A stretch of DNA of 64,000 bases from NCBI RefSeq assembly GCF_017355875.1, contig NZ_JAFEWC010000003.1, positions 1,018,379 to 1,082,378 on the forward strand, in the 5' to 3' direction. The number at the start of each line of letters is the position of its first letter. Position 1 is the first letter of the stretch. Origin of the DNA: Aridibaculum aurantiacum (GTDB lineage: Bacteria; Bacteroidota; Bacteroidia; Chitinophagales; Chitinophagaceae). The position numbers were made by a program, and so were the translations under genes. The notes beneath the pieces are model-generated. The model ran no database searches. It was not told the DNA's origin and worked only from the letters and a program-made list of their open reading frames with translations. Below, piece after piece: positions 46,919 to 56,270 of this stretch.

Positions 46919-48850
46919 ATGAAAGCTCACTTTTCGCACATCCTTTTCCTGGTGGCTTTCTTTATTGCCTCACATCATTTGATGAGTCAAACTGCAGATC
47001 TGCCTTCGGGAAAATTCTCTGATGGTTCATTCCAGGTCAATGAGTTATCCTATTTTTTTTCTTCTAGTGATCCCGGTATACAAAATATAAGAAAGCTTCC
47101 TTCTAAGAATTTTATTCCTGTAAATCAGGAACCCTTTAACGGCGGTATTTCTAAAGGATATTATTGGTTCAAGTTCAACATTTCCAATACAGGTGTTTCT
47201 AATAATACGGCTTATATAAATGTCCAAAACTCTCGTCTGAACGAGTTGCACCTATATGAAGTAAGGGGGGATACCTTGTTATCATTAGGAAAATACGGTG
47301 ACTTTTTCAATTTTGCAAACAGGAAGTACTCGTATAAAAATTTTGTTTTCTCAACTACAATTCCAGCAAACAGTACCAGGGAATATTACTTGTATGCCAA
47401 CCAGGTGGGGCATGCTTTTATTCTACCGCTCAAGGTTTATAATCTAAAAGATATTCAATCAAAAATTCTGAGTGATTACCTGCTTGAAGGTATAGCATTA
47501 GGCATCCTTATTTACAGTATTATGTTCAGCCTTTTCTACTGGATAGCAAGAAAAGAGAAGATTTACCTAACCTACAGTTTATATATACTTTCAGCTATTG
47601 GATGGATCATTAGCTACTTTGGACTTGGCTTTGAGATGATCTGGCCTGAAAGCCCCTGGTTTAATACAGCCGCCGCTCCTTTTTTCTCAGGGCTGCATAT
47701 GGCTTTGAATATACATTTATGCCAGGTGCTTTTACATATACGGAACTTGAGTCGGACGCTTCATATATGCTGTAACGGCATCAAAATTCTTTTGCTCATA
47801 GTTGCCATTGCGCCGGTTTTGACTCCACTTGATAATTATGGTTACCAGGAAAATTATGTATTCCTTATTTCTTTTTTATTGGTGATCATTTTGAGTGTTA
47901 TTGTTATTCTTTTTAGCATCATATCATCTCTCAATGCAACTCCGACAGGTAAGTACTACTTGTATGCCAGTCTGGTAAAAGTTTCAGGTATAATAAACCT
48001 TGCTCTCATGGAGCTCGGATTAACCCCAGCTATGTTTCACCTGGAGCAGTTAATGGTTGGAGGATTATTGATAGAAATATTCCTATTGTCTTTTGGTCTT
48101 GCTAAACGAAGTCAGCTGCAAAAGATACAATTACGTAAACAAAAATTGCTTGCACGTGAAATGGAAATGAACCTGCAGAAAGAGTTGCTTAAAGCCCAGT
48201 TAGAAATACAGGAACAGACACTTAAAAGTATCGGCCAGGAAATTCATGATAATATTGGCCAGATGCTCACTTTGCTGAAGCTAAACCTTGAAAACATAAA
48301 AGATAATGTTTCAAAGGAAGCTGGCGTGGCAATCAGCGATGCGCAGGAGATATTGAGAAACATTATCCAGGATTTGCGAAATATGTCGAAGACGCTAAAT
48401 AATGATATGTTAGCAAGGATGGGGCTGGTAAGTACTATTGAAATGGAGTTGAAGGTTATCAACAGGGCAAGTGGGATGAATACTTTCTTGGATTGGGAAC
48501 AGGATATTCCACCACTTAACAAACAAGTGGAACTCATTATTTTCAGATTGATCCAAGAGGCCTTGCATAATATACTAAAGCATGCACATGCTTCAGAAAT
48601 AAAAGTTTCAGGAAGATTGGAAGATGGTCAATTGGTCATTACGGTGAAAGATGATGGAAGAGGCTTTGACCATGAAAGCACAACGGGGACAGGCAGCGGC
48701 CTTCTTAACCTTGATAACAGGTGCAAACTGATCAATGCATGCCTGTCGATTAACTCAAGTAATGGAAACGGGACTGAAATAAGGATTACCTGCCCATTGG
48801 ATGCGCCTCCAATAGCGCCTAGTTATACTGGTGCAGTAAGTATCAATTAA
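46919..48850 (+). CDS. 7TMR-DISM sensor histidine kinase (HisKA_3 type)
   Basis: A signal-like N-terminus, then an extracytoplasmic 7TMR-DISMED2-like domain (about 45-185, KGYYWFKFNISNTGVSNNTAYINVQN..LNELHLYE). Seven membrane helices follow at about 190-390, then a coiled segment, a HisKA_3 dimerisation domain with phospho-His443 in GQEIHDNIGQ, and a HATPase with NILKHAHA, DDGRGFD and GTGSGLLNL. This architecture senses carbohydrate-like ligands in the periplasm and signals to NarL-type regulators; the one at 42.2 kb is a candidate partner. Confidence 0.95.
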   Translation: MKAHFSHILFLVAFFIASHHLMSQTADLPSGKFSDGSFQVNELSYFFSSSDPGIQNIRKLPSKNFIPVNQEPFNGGISKGYYWFKFNISNTGVSNNTAYINVQNSRLNELHLYEVRGDTLLSLGKYGDFFNFANRKYSYKNFVFSTTIPANSTREYYLYANQVGHAFILPLKVYNLKDIQSKILSDYLLEGIALGILIYSIMFSLFYWIARKEKIYLTYSLYILSAIGWIISYFGLGFEMIWPESPWFNTAAAPFFSGLHMALNIHLCQVLLHIRNLSRTLHICCNGIKILLLIVAIAPVLTPLDNYGYQENYVFLISFLLVIILSVIVILFSIISSLNATPTGKYYLYASLVKVSGIINLALMELGLTPAMFHLEQLMVGGLLIEIFLLSFGLAKRSQLQKIQLRKQKLLAREMEMNLQKELLKAQLEIQEQTLKSIGQEIHDNIGQMLTLLKLNLENIKDNVSKEAGVAISDAQEILRNIIQDLRNMSKTLNNDMLARMGLVSTIEMELKVINRASGMNTFLDWEQDIPPLNKQVELIIFRLIQEALHNILKHAHASEIKVSGRLEDGQLVITVKDDGRGFDHESTTGTGSGLLNLDNRCKLINACLSINSSNGNGTEIRITCPLDAPPIAPSYTGAVSIN

Positions 48851-48975
48851 CAATTGATCCAAGAAGGGGTGGGGGTGAATTATTTTAGCTAAAGACTTAA
48901 GGATTACATCTAATTGCAAACATCTGCGGAAGCGAAATTCACAACCATCCATGTTCATGCCCATCTCAAAAATCA

Positions 48976-49191
48976 TCACTTCTTCTTCAGTGCATCGGGT
49001 TTATGTGCTGCAAGCTTCTTGCTTTTTTCTGTTTCCACCAGGTACTCCGGGTTTTCTTTTGTTGCCGCCACTTTATGGCTTTTGATCTTTGTAGGCGAGG
49101 TCAGCTTTTTCTTTACCGTACCGGTAGTTTTGCCTTGCGATGTTTCCCATTCCACTTTATCGCCTGCTTTCAAACTTTTTGCTTTAGCCAT
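48976..49191 (-). CDS. DUF2945 small Tudor-like protein
   Basis: A 71-aa, strongly basic protein. The stretch LKAGDKVEWETSQGKTTGTVKKKLT and SHKVAATKENPEYLVETEKSKKLAAHKPDALKK is the DUF2945 family pattern (a Tudor-like barrel also called hypervirulence-associated). Function unknown; it may bind nucleic acid. Monocistronic. Confidence 0.9.
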   Translation of the reverse strand: MAKAKSLKAGDKVEWETSQGKTTGTVKKKLTSPTKIKSHKVAATKENPEYLVETEKSKKLAAHKPDALKKK

Positions 49192-49482
49192 GATTTTATT
49201 TTTTAACTGAGGTGCAAAAGCGCTGCCAATCCATCTTGTTCAATCGTCTTCTTAAGGGTCTGCTTATATGTTTATCATTTGCGGAAACTTGAGAACATTC
49301 AGTAAAAATATGTGACAGTGTTGGACAAGCTGGTCTGGTAACTTGATAGCAAAAGAGATAATATTCTCATTCAAGCTAAGGGATTAATTGATTTTTGAAA
49401 ATCATTATTAGTGGTAGCTACTTCTATTTCCTCTCTTCTAAGGCATGGTGTTAGCAGGAATGAGCAAACATCTTTAAGAAAA

Positions 49483-50244
49483 ATGACTGAAAAAGGAAAG
49501 TTGCGAATAGGAACAAGCGGTATAGTGCTTCCGGGAAATAAAGAAACTTTTCCTGCGACCTTTCATGGTAAGAGCCGGCTTATCAACTATGCATCTTTAT
49601 TGAACACTGTTGAAATAAACAGCACCTTCAGAAAAATTCCAAGGGCAACTACTTTCCTAAGGTGGGCTGAGGAAACAGGTCCTGGTTTTCAATTCACGTT
49701 GAAGCTGGTAAAAACCGTTACGCATGTAAAGCCGCTTCAACCGGATCTTAATGCGCTTCAATCATTTATAGAGGCAGCTAATCATCTAGGAAATAAGAAG
49801 GCTTGTTTGCTTGTGCAGTTTCCTGGCAGCATAACATCAGCTTACGAGCAGCAGGTGCAGCAAGTAATGCATAATCTACACCTTGCAGACCATGAAGAAA
49901 ACTGGTTGAAGGCGGTTGAATTCAGAAGCGATACATGGTATAATGATGATCTTATAGATAAGCTACAACAATGGAAGGCAACACTGGTATTGCATGATAT
50001 GCTTAAGTCAAACAACCTGCACTTGCATCCATCTACTTCATTTTGTTATTTCAGGTTTCATGGTCCGACAGGTGATTATAGAGGTAGCTATTCAACTACT
50101 TTCCTACAAGGGCAGGCAAAGAAGATCGCTGCTCTTCTCGCTGAAGGAAAGGATGTATATGTTTACTTCAACAACACAATGGGCAATGCATTTGAAAATG
50201 CTGTTCAGCTTCGTGGACTGATTGACGAATTATATTGTGTATAA
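49483..50244 (+). CDS. DUF72 (YecE-like) TIM-barrel protein
   Basis: From the ATG at 49483 the 253-aa protein shows DUF72 marks: LRIGTSGIVLPGNKETFP at the start, LNTVEINSTFRKIP, FQFTLKLVKTVTH, LLVQFPGS, KAVEFRSDTWYN and FRFHGPTGDYRGSY near the end, then VYVYFNNTMGNAFENA. Most homologues have GTSGW and more WY motifs; here it is GTSGI. Function unknown, cytoplasmic. Confidence 0.92.
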   Translation: MTEKGKLRIGTSGIVLPGNKETFPATFHGKSRLINYASLLNTVEINSTFRKIPRATTFLRWAEETGPGFQFTLKLVKTVTHVKPLQPDLNALQSFIEAANHLGNKKACLLVQFPGSITSAYEQQVQQVMHNLHLADHEENWLKAVEFRSDTWYNDDLIDKLQQWKATLVLHDMLKSNNLHLHPSTSFCYFRFHGPTGDYRGSYSTTFLQGQAKKIAALLAEGKDVYVYFNNTMGNAFENAVQLRGLIDELYCV

Positions 50245-50413
50245 CGGCTCATCTTCATCTATTTATTAGGCAACTGCAGGAGTTGATAATTTCAAAACTC
50301 AATATGTAATCAGTCCTGTTAGATGTAGTTTGCGGGTTAAGGTGTTTGTGTCACAGTTTAAGAGTAATAGTAATGTAGTTAACACAATACTTATACAAGC
50401 CATCTATTCTTCC

Positions 50414-50665
50414 TTAAAACTTATTTTCAGCAGCTTTGGACTGGCCTTTAGGACCTCGTTTGTATATGATCAAGCCATCTAAAAAGTTCCTCAGTACCTG
50501 GTCGCCAGCAACTACATAGCTTGGATGATCCTCGTGCCTGAAAAGATCATTCAATGCACCCTTTGTCATTTTAAACCCAGCTAGTGATAGGATCTCCAGC
50601 ATATCCTCATCGCGCAAGGAAAGTGCTATTCTTAGTTTCTTCAGTATATCATTATTTGAAAGCAT
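50414..50665 (-). CDS. DUF1456 family protein (YehS-like)
   Basis: 83 aa from the ATG at 50665: LSNNDILKKLRIALSLRDEDMLEILSLAGFKMTKGALNDLFRHEDHPSYVVAGDQVLRNFLDGLI. The helix-rich repeat with Phe/Lys/Met spacing is the DUF1456 pattern; typical members (about 150 aa) carry two such repeats and this one has one. It lies about 90 bases after the esterase gene. A longer form starting at 50767 would overlap the esterase and is unlikely. Confidence 0.85.
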   Translation of the reverse strand: MLSNNDILKKLRIALSLRDEDMLEILSLAGFKMTKGALNDLFRHEDHPSYVVAGDQVLRNFLDGLIIYKRGPKGQSKAAENKF

Positions 50666-50753
50666 AGCGGTTTTTACTGCAAAGGTAGGATAAGGGTAGG
50701 GGGAAGTTTTCAATAAAAAAGTATGTACAAGTTGAGCAGGAATTACGTGTTGT

Positions 50754-52052
50754 TTACCGCTGTCCAACCTGCTTCTTTATCCATTCCAATGACTCCTGGT
50801 TGGTTTCTGCAAATCGCCAATGACCTGATATAGGTGTTATTGAAATAGTCTTAGGTGCTTTTATAGAATTTACAGCGGCGAATACCGAAGTAGGAGGTAC
50901 AACATTATCGTTATATCCCCAGGAATAGAAGCCAGGAACAATGATGTGTTTGGCAAAATTTGCCACATCGTAATAGGCCAATGTTTTTACTTTCTCAGGC
51001 TTGTTGTTGATTGATTGATTGGTTGCGTTCAGCAAGTGTGGCCATCCTCCTGCTCGTCCATGCAGGTAACCTGTCATATCAGAAAGGGCAGGATAAAAAG
51101 CAGAAACGCATGTTACTCTTTTGTCTAAAGCAGCCGTTACTATAGCCAGTGCACCTCCCTGGCTTCCTCCTGTAGCCACTACATTTTTACCATCAAATTC
51201 TGGCAAGCTGCAGAGGAAATCAATTGCTCGTAAACAGCCCATGTAAACGCTTTTGTAATAGTAGTTGTCACGATCATCTAGTTTATGATGCATGTAGTCA
51301 CCAAATGCACTGCTGATATGTTGGTAGGCTTCAGTGCTTATTAAAGGTGTTATACCATGTATTTCAATGTTCATCACTATAAAACCTTCATTAGCATAGG
51401 CAATTGAAGGGTTGATTGGCTTGATGCCTGCGCCTGGCGGTTCAAACAGCACAGGATATTTTCCTGGAGCTTTTGGTTTAGATAAATATCCAAACAAACG
51501 GCGTCCCTTTTTATAACTCTGCAGGTTGACCAGGTAAACATCTACAGTAGTAGTGGATTGATCGGGTAGATGCGTTACAATAGCATCCATAGGGACTTTG
51601 GATGCCTCTTCTTTCGCCTTGTTCCAAAACTGCATGAAGTCATCTGGCATCTGAACAGTCGGTTGGATGTCTTGCGGCGAATAGGCAACCTTAATTTCGC
51701 CGGTATATACTTTACCATTTACAGACGTGCGCAACTTTAACTGCCGGAAGCCAGGTTGTTTACTGGTGCCAATATCTATTTTTCCTTCACCGGTTTTAAA
51801 TAAAACATTTCCCTTCTTTTCTGCCGGCAATAGCTCAGGACCTATTTCATAATCAACAGAAACATTTTTTATAGGCACCCCAAACTGTAGCACACTAACT
51901 TGTACTGTGGCATTTTCATTCACCTTGTAATCCCAGTCATCATGGTTAGGCGTAAGTACAAAATCTACAAATTTTATTGGTGCAGGAGATTGTGCCAAGG
52001 CATTTCCTACAAGTATGAAGCTAGAAAGAACCAGCAGATGAATAATTTTCAT
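50754..52052 (-). CDS. Secreted acetylxylan-esterase-like alpha/beta hydrolase
   Basis: A Sec signal (MKIIHLLVLSSFILVGNALAQ) precedes an Ig-like domain of about 110 residues and an AXE1-type hydrolase domain (about 125-430). The nucleophile elbow is GGSQGGA; the acid is in YNDNVVPP, and the His is in GHWRF. This family includes acetylxylan esterase and cephalosporin-C deacetylase and removes acetyl groups from polysaccharide fragments. Two-domain arrangement is typical in Bacteroidota. No polysaccharide utilisation locus is nearby. Confidence 0.92.
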   Translation of the reverse strand: MKIIHLLVLSSFILVGNALAQSPAPIKFVDFVLTPNHDDWDYKVNENATVQVSVLQFGVPIKNVSVDYEIGPELLPAEKKGNVLFKTGEGKIDIGTSKQPGFRQLKLRTSVNGKVYTGEIKVAYSPQDIQPTVQMPDDFMQFWNKAKEEASKVPMDAIVTHLPDQSTTTVDVYLVNLQSYKKGRRLFGYLSKPKAPGKYPVLFEPPGAGIKPINPSIAYANEGFIVMNIEIHGITPLISTEAYQHISSAFGDYMHHKLDDRDNYYYKSVYMGCLRAIDFLCSLPEFDGKNVVATGGSQGGALAIVTAALDKRVTCVSAFYPALSDMTGYLHGRAGGWPHLLNATNQSINNKPEKVKTLAYYDVANFAKHIIVPGFYSWGYNDNVVPPTSVFAAVNSIKAPKTISITPISGHWRFAETNQESLEWIKKQVGQR

Positions 52053-52270
52053 AATCTAATCTTTTACAGGGAGCATCCAATCATCAAAAGTCACGGCTTT
52101 TTATTCTTCTTCCAAAACTTATAGGGAAGGCTAGTGAACAAGAGGGAGAAATGACGCCATCTAATGGTTAGCAAAATGTTTATACCTGTTAGAGCATTAC
52201 CGGGTAAGATCAGATTGCCCTGAACCAACAAAATCAAACAAGCTAACTGGTATTCGCTCTTGAAGACATA

Positions 52271-52468
52271 ATGAAACAGAAAAATAAATCCTTGAACACT
52301 TGCATTTTTGGAAAGTCTTTTTCATTTTTAACCCAGCAAATCAGCAGGCAAGAAAAATTTAGTTTGGCTGTATTAGAACGGATTTATCATGCAAAAGGCA
52401 ATTCGCGTTTCCCCAATAATGAACGTCGCTTCAAGATTATCAGCCAGCTGAAGGGTTTAGACACATAA
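52271..52468 (+). CDS. Possible small protein (65 aa)
   Basis: ATG-started frame of 65 codons on the plus strand. The C-terminal 40 residues (FSLAVLERIYHAKGNSRFPNNERRFKIIS) have a helical, protein-like composition, and the frame stops cleanly. No family recognised and no terminator. It might be real; it is the only frame in a region of more than 600 bases between the esterase and the cassette. Confidence 0.4.
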   Translation: MKQKNKSLNTCIFGKSFSFLTQQISRQEKFSLAVLERIYHAKGNSRFPNNERRFKIISQLKGLDT

Positions 52469-52687
52469 TATTTGGAAAAGAACAAGTTGCTATTCGTATA
52501 AAGTTCATATTCCTCAGCACGGTATCCTGCACCTGTAGATATATATAAAATCGCCAGCAATAGCCTCTAAGATTAACTCGGATTCTCATTGGTAGATTTC
52601 ACTACGACTTACTAATCCTCCTCGTAAACAACAGTTTACCTGTTCCAGGTAGACACCGCGCCATTATGTATCAATTATATTAAATGA

Positions 52688-53002
52688 ATGATCATGGAAT
52701 TGGAGGAATACGATGTCAAAAGATTGTTAGTGGATTACAATGGTAATCCTACTCCTTGTTACCAGGCTTATATGAAATACCGTCAAGAGTATGATAAAAA
52801 AGTAGCTGAGCAGGCGAATGCATACAACCAGGCAAGGCTATCTCCAATGAAATTCCAAATGTGGCCAATTGTAGGAAAATCATATAGTGATGACGTGAAC
52901 GAGGCTTTGAACAGGTGGATCACTTTAGGTTTCAAAAATGAGGTTGAAAAGGCAATAAACATCCTGCGATCCCAAGGGGTAGATACGAATTCATTTTCTT
53001 AA
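52688..53002 (+). CDS. Hypothetical protein, single copy of a helical module (cassette gene 1)
   Basis: 104 aa, cytoplasmic, no signal peptide. Residues about 6-100 align with residues 157-254 of the next protein: DYNGNPTPCYQAYMKYRQEYDKKVAEQANAYN versus DKDGNVTPKYSNYNTYRDAYYDKVKDQNRAYA, and both share WPI-GK-Y-D-VN-A, KNEVEKAINIL (KNEIETAINLL) and SQG-D. It appears to be a stand-alone duplicate of that module. It lies 72 bases upstream of the gene it resembles. Family not recognised. Confidence 0.8.
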   Translation: MIMELEEYDVKRLLVDYNGNPTPCYQAYMKYRQEYDKKVAEQANAYNQARLSPMKFQMWPIVGKSYSDDVNEALNRWITLGFKNEVEKAINILRSQGVDTNSFS

Positions 53003-53073
53003 AAGATAAAAAAGGAAGAAGCCGAAAATCCATAAAAGAGTAGGCGCATTAATTCAATTCAAAATTCGTAGAA

Positions 53074-54627
53074 ATGTCACAAGATGTTTTTAAAATTCTT
53101 TCCGATTTGCAATACAAAGCTGTCGGTTTAGATCCAAAAACCAAAAAAATGCAGGAAGGGTATTTTGTTTCTTTTAGAAATGTAGGCTTGCCTATTCCTG
53201 AGGCTGATTTTGCTAATCCATGGACACCACAGGGAGCAGAAATGAAAAAGATTCTTGCAGATGCAAAAACAGCTTCTACACCTCCTGATAAGGGAAGTAC
53301 GCCTGATGGATCTGGAGAAGTAACACCTCCGGCTGAAATAGATGTTAACCAGGTGATAACGGCTGGAATTGCCCAGTCGCAGGTTAACTACCTGAACACG
53401 TACTTCCTTACTAATGATAAGTTAGCAATGAGTCCAGAATACACCGTTATGCCGTCTGCTGGCCATGTAGAGGATGCATGGTTTGCCATCATAAACGGGG
53501 CTACCGCTATACCGCCTAAAACACAGGTAAATGATAGTATGAAAAAAGCTTTGGCTGACGCTCAGGCTAAGCTTATGGATAAGGATGGTAACGTAACGCC
53601 AAAGTATAGTAACTACAATACTTATCGTGATGCTTATTATGATAAGGTGAAAGATCAGAACAGGGCATACGCGGATGCTTTTTCAGATCCAGCTGCTTTA
53701 CGTAATTGGCCTATTGCAGGAAAAATATACCAAGATGAAGTAAACAAAGCATGGAACGAATGGCAAAGCTTTGGCAACAAAAATGAAATCGAAACAGCAA
53801 TAAACCTACTGGCTAGCCAGGGACAAGATCCGGCAGTTCTCCTTATAAATAGGGCAAAGCAAAAATGGGAAAACAGTCTTATACAGTTTGAAAAAATTGG
53901 CTCAATTCCGTACACTTTTATGCTGCCTCGCAAATGGTATAGTGCCAACGAAAACGGAGGGTGGATGACTTATAATAAAACAGATTTTCAATCACAGGCT
54001 CATGCTTCCTCCTCGCAATCTGCATGGGGTGCATCAGGAGGCTTCAGCTTAGGTTTCTTTTCTATTGGCGCAACAGCAAGTGGCAGCCAGGCAAGAACCA
54101 ATATGAACTTAAAGACCAGCGGTTTGGAAATATCGTTTAGCTATTGCACCGCTGATATTAAGCGTCCATGGCTCGATACCAACTTGCTAAACCTGGGTAA
54201 TTGGTTCTTAATGGGTGATTACAAAAAGAATTGCATTTCCGATGGCACCTACGGCCAGGAACTAAAGTCAGCATCAGACAAGTCTACTTTCTTACCATCA
54301 ATTGTTACAAGCATCATCTTAATTAAAAATTTAAAGATTAAGTGGTCTGAGATGAATTCACAAAGGTCAACGCTGGAGAAAGCTTTGAAGGGTGGGGGAG
54401 CTGTAGGATATGGTCCATTCATGGTTGGTGGATCTTACTCTAGCAATAACAAGAAAAGAGATTTCTCTTATCGCTTTACCAGCGAAGGATTGGTTTGCGA
54501 TGGTGTTCAATTATTAGGATATGTCTCCGTTATCAACCCGGCTTCACCAAGGCTCGATTCAAAAGAATACATGAAAGATGTAAAACCAGCAAAGGGCACT
54601 ACTTCAGGAGTAAACCCTGTTAGGTAA
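53074..54627 (+). CDS. Hypothetical multidomain protein (cassette gene 2)
   Basis: 517 aa. Regions: an N-terminal unknown part (1-75), a Pro/Gly/Thr linker (76-100), the helical module (157-254), a Ser/Gly/Ala-rich alternating stretch (about 305-348; ASSSQSAWGASGGFSLGFF and on), and a C-terminal domain with FSYCTADIKRPWLDTNLL (Arg364-Pro365-Trp366) and SIILIKNLKIKWSEM. The C-terminal domain is shared with the next protein. No Sec signal is seen. The alternating Ser/Gly region resembles membrane-inserting hairpins of beta pore-formers, but this is a guess. Confidence 0.85.
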   Translation: MSQDVFKILSDLQYKAVGLDPKTKKMQEGYFVSFRNVGLPIPEADFANPWTPQGAEMKKILADAKTASTPPDKGSTPDGSGEVTPPAEIDVNQVITAGIAQSQVNYLNTYFLTNDKLAMSPEYTVMPSAGHVEDAWFAIINGATAIPPKTQVNDSMKKALADAQAKLMDKDGNVTPKYSNYNTYRDAYYDKVKDQNRAYADAFSDPAALRNWPIAGKIYQDEVNKAWNEWQSFGNKNEIETAINLLASQGQDPAVLLINRAKQKWENSLIQFEKIGSIPYTFMLPRKWYSANENGGWMTYNKTDFQSQAHASSSQSAWGASGGFSLGFFSIGATASGSQARTNMNLKTSGLEISFSYCTADIKRPWLDTNLLNLGNWFLMGDYKKNCISDGTYGQELKSASDKSTFLPSIVTSIILIKNLKIKWSEMNSQRSTLEKALKGGGAVGYGPFMVGGSYSSNNKKRDFSYRFTSEGLVCDGVQLLGYVSVINPASPRLDSKEYMKDVKPAKGTTSGVNPVR

Positions 54628-54655
54628 TTCCATTTTTTAACCACAGTTGATTAAT

Positions 54656-54685
54656 AAGCCAGTACGGTGATGCCGTACTGGCTTT
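54656..54685 (+). terminator. Hairpin between cassette genes 2 and 3
   Basis: A perfect 12-bp stem (AAGCCAGTACGG / CCGTACTGGCTT) with a five-base loop and only three T residues, 14 bases before the next start codon. It may be a terminator, an attenuator or an mRNA-end stabiliser. Confidence 0.65.
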
Positions 54686-54698
54686 AATAAAACAATAT

Positions 54699-56066
54699 AT
54701 GGAACAAGTAGATTTAATGAAAAACATCAGGGATTTTTTTATTAGCCAATATGCTATTAAGAATAATTCATCTCGTTCTTTCGTAGCTTTTGAACCTTTA
54801 GCTCATATGATCTCTCCTGATGATTTCGGATCAGACCCAACAAGAGCAGCTGATCATTTATCACGACTATGCGACAAAGTACCCCAGGTAAATGATGTAT
54901 TCATTGCTGATGGAACAAGAACTCTGAGTGGAACATATGGAGAGTTAATTGCTTCCGCTCAGTTCAGTGATAAAAGAATAACTGGAGACCCTACTCCGTA
55001 CATTGGTTTATGGGGAAACTTAAAATCACTTGCTGACAGGCTATATAACAATGGAGCACGTGCATCAACAGAAGATGGCGGTACCGAAACCATTTATTTA
55101 ACTCGGGCTACACCTGCTAATTGGTATGACGCTAATAGTTCTATATGGACCCGTAAAACGATTACCAAAACAACAACCCAAACAGTACCTGGCCGTGGTG
55201 TAGGAAACAAACAACCGCCCATTATTAACAGTAAACTAGTTTGGAAGGAAAGCGTTCTGGATACAAAGCTGGTTCAGAATTCAAACATCATCAATATTGT
55301 AAAAAATCCATTGCTTGTAGATAAGATTAACCTGGCTACTAAACCTGTTGCTGCCAAGCCCAACGCTGCTGAGCCTGTTACTACTACCATAGGCAGTACA
55401 CACTTAAACACTGCAGCAATTGCAGGTTCGGCCAGGTTGATGAAAAAGCCAGGAATGATGACTGCAGAAAAAGTGACTGCCAAACCTGTTGTCAACCAGG
55501 TATTTCAGCCGATCAATATGCCTGTTGCGCATGCGACTTTACAGCTCAATAAAGTGCCGACCATCAATAGGCAGGTTTATAAGGCTATGAATGTTGTGGT
55601 TCCATTTCAACAAAAAGTATTGCTTAATAGGGCAGTTGGTCGTATAGATAATTCTACCACGCAGGAAGTGAAGTCGACTGATTTTCAGCTTGACTTTTCT
55701 TACACCCTGGTAAGCCTGGATAGACCGTGGATGGCTGCAGATGTAATTGATAACGCCAATCTATGGTATGCACTCACACGCAAAGCTGGTTATTACTCTA
55801 CAGGTGAAGTATCTGCTGAAAACAATGGTGCCATTCGGGCAATTCCAAAAGCGATGATTGTTATTAAAGATCTTTCCATAAAAGCACAATGGACTGAAGC
55901 AGATAGAAAAGAAGCTACAACCTCTATTGGTTTAGGATGTTTTAATTTGGCAAATAGTTCATTTAGTAACACAAATGAACTGAACGCTCCAGGGGTGATG
56001 ATACTTGGATGGGTGTGTGAAGTTCTGCCAAAGCTTCCAGCAAATGATGACACTAGTTTCAATTGA
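54699..56066 (+). CDS. Hypothetical protein sharing a C-terminal domain with cassette gene 2 (cassette gene 3)
   Basis: 455 aa without a signal peptide. The N-terminal 160 residues look globular (FEPLAHMISPDDFGSDPTRAADHL, SGTYGELIASAQFSD). A long Lys/Val/Asn-rich, proline-containing middle (about 165-320) may be extended. The C-terminal domain (about 325-450) has FSYTLVSLDRPWMAADVI (Arg342-Pro343-Trp344), NLWYALTRKAGYYSTGEVS and IPKAMIVIKDLSIKAQWTEADR, aligning with the end of the preceding protein. Function not recognised. A strong terminator ends the cassette. Confidence 0.85.
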   Translation: MEQVDLMKNIRDFFISQYAIKNNSSRSFVAFEPLAHMISPDDFGSDPTRAADHLSRLCDKVPQVNDVFIADGTRTLSGTYGELIASAQFSDKRITGDPTPYIGLWGNLKSLADRLYNNGARASTEDGGTETIYLTRATPANWYDANSSIWTRKTITKTTTQTVPGRGVGNKQPPIINSKLVWKESVLDTKLVQNSNIINIVKNPLLVDKINLATKPVAAKPNAAEPVTTTIGSTHLNTAAIAGSARLMKKPGMMTAEKVTAKPVVNQVFQPINMPVAHATLQLNKVPTINRQVYKAMNVVVPFQQKVLLNRAVGRIDNSTTQEVKSTDFQLDFSYTLVSLDRPWMAADVIDNANLWYALTRKAGYYSTGEVSAENNGAIRAIPKAMIVIKDLSIKAQWTEADRKEATTSIGLGCFNLANSSFSNTNELNAPGVMILGWVCEVLPKLPANDDTSFN

Positions 56067-56112
56067 GAATTTTTGAACGTTAATATTTAGGCCATTTCAC
56101 TGATTGAAAAAT

Positions 56113-56142
56113 AAAGGATTTGCCCAACCGGCAAATCCTTTT
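56113..56142 (+). terminator. Terminator of the cassette
   Basis: AAAGGATTTGCC and GGCAAATCCTTT form a perfect 12-bp stem with a five-base loop and a T-rich tail. It starts about 45 bases after the stop codon at 56066. Confidence 0.88.
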
Positions 56143-56270
56143 GTGTATAGGTAAATACATCATCTGATCGTTTTGATTAGCTCATTTCCATCTAGTACCA
56201 CTACTTCAACAGTTGAAAGTTTTGGCATTGTTTCTGTTTTGCTATACATGCTAACCATTTATTGTGAAGT

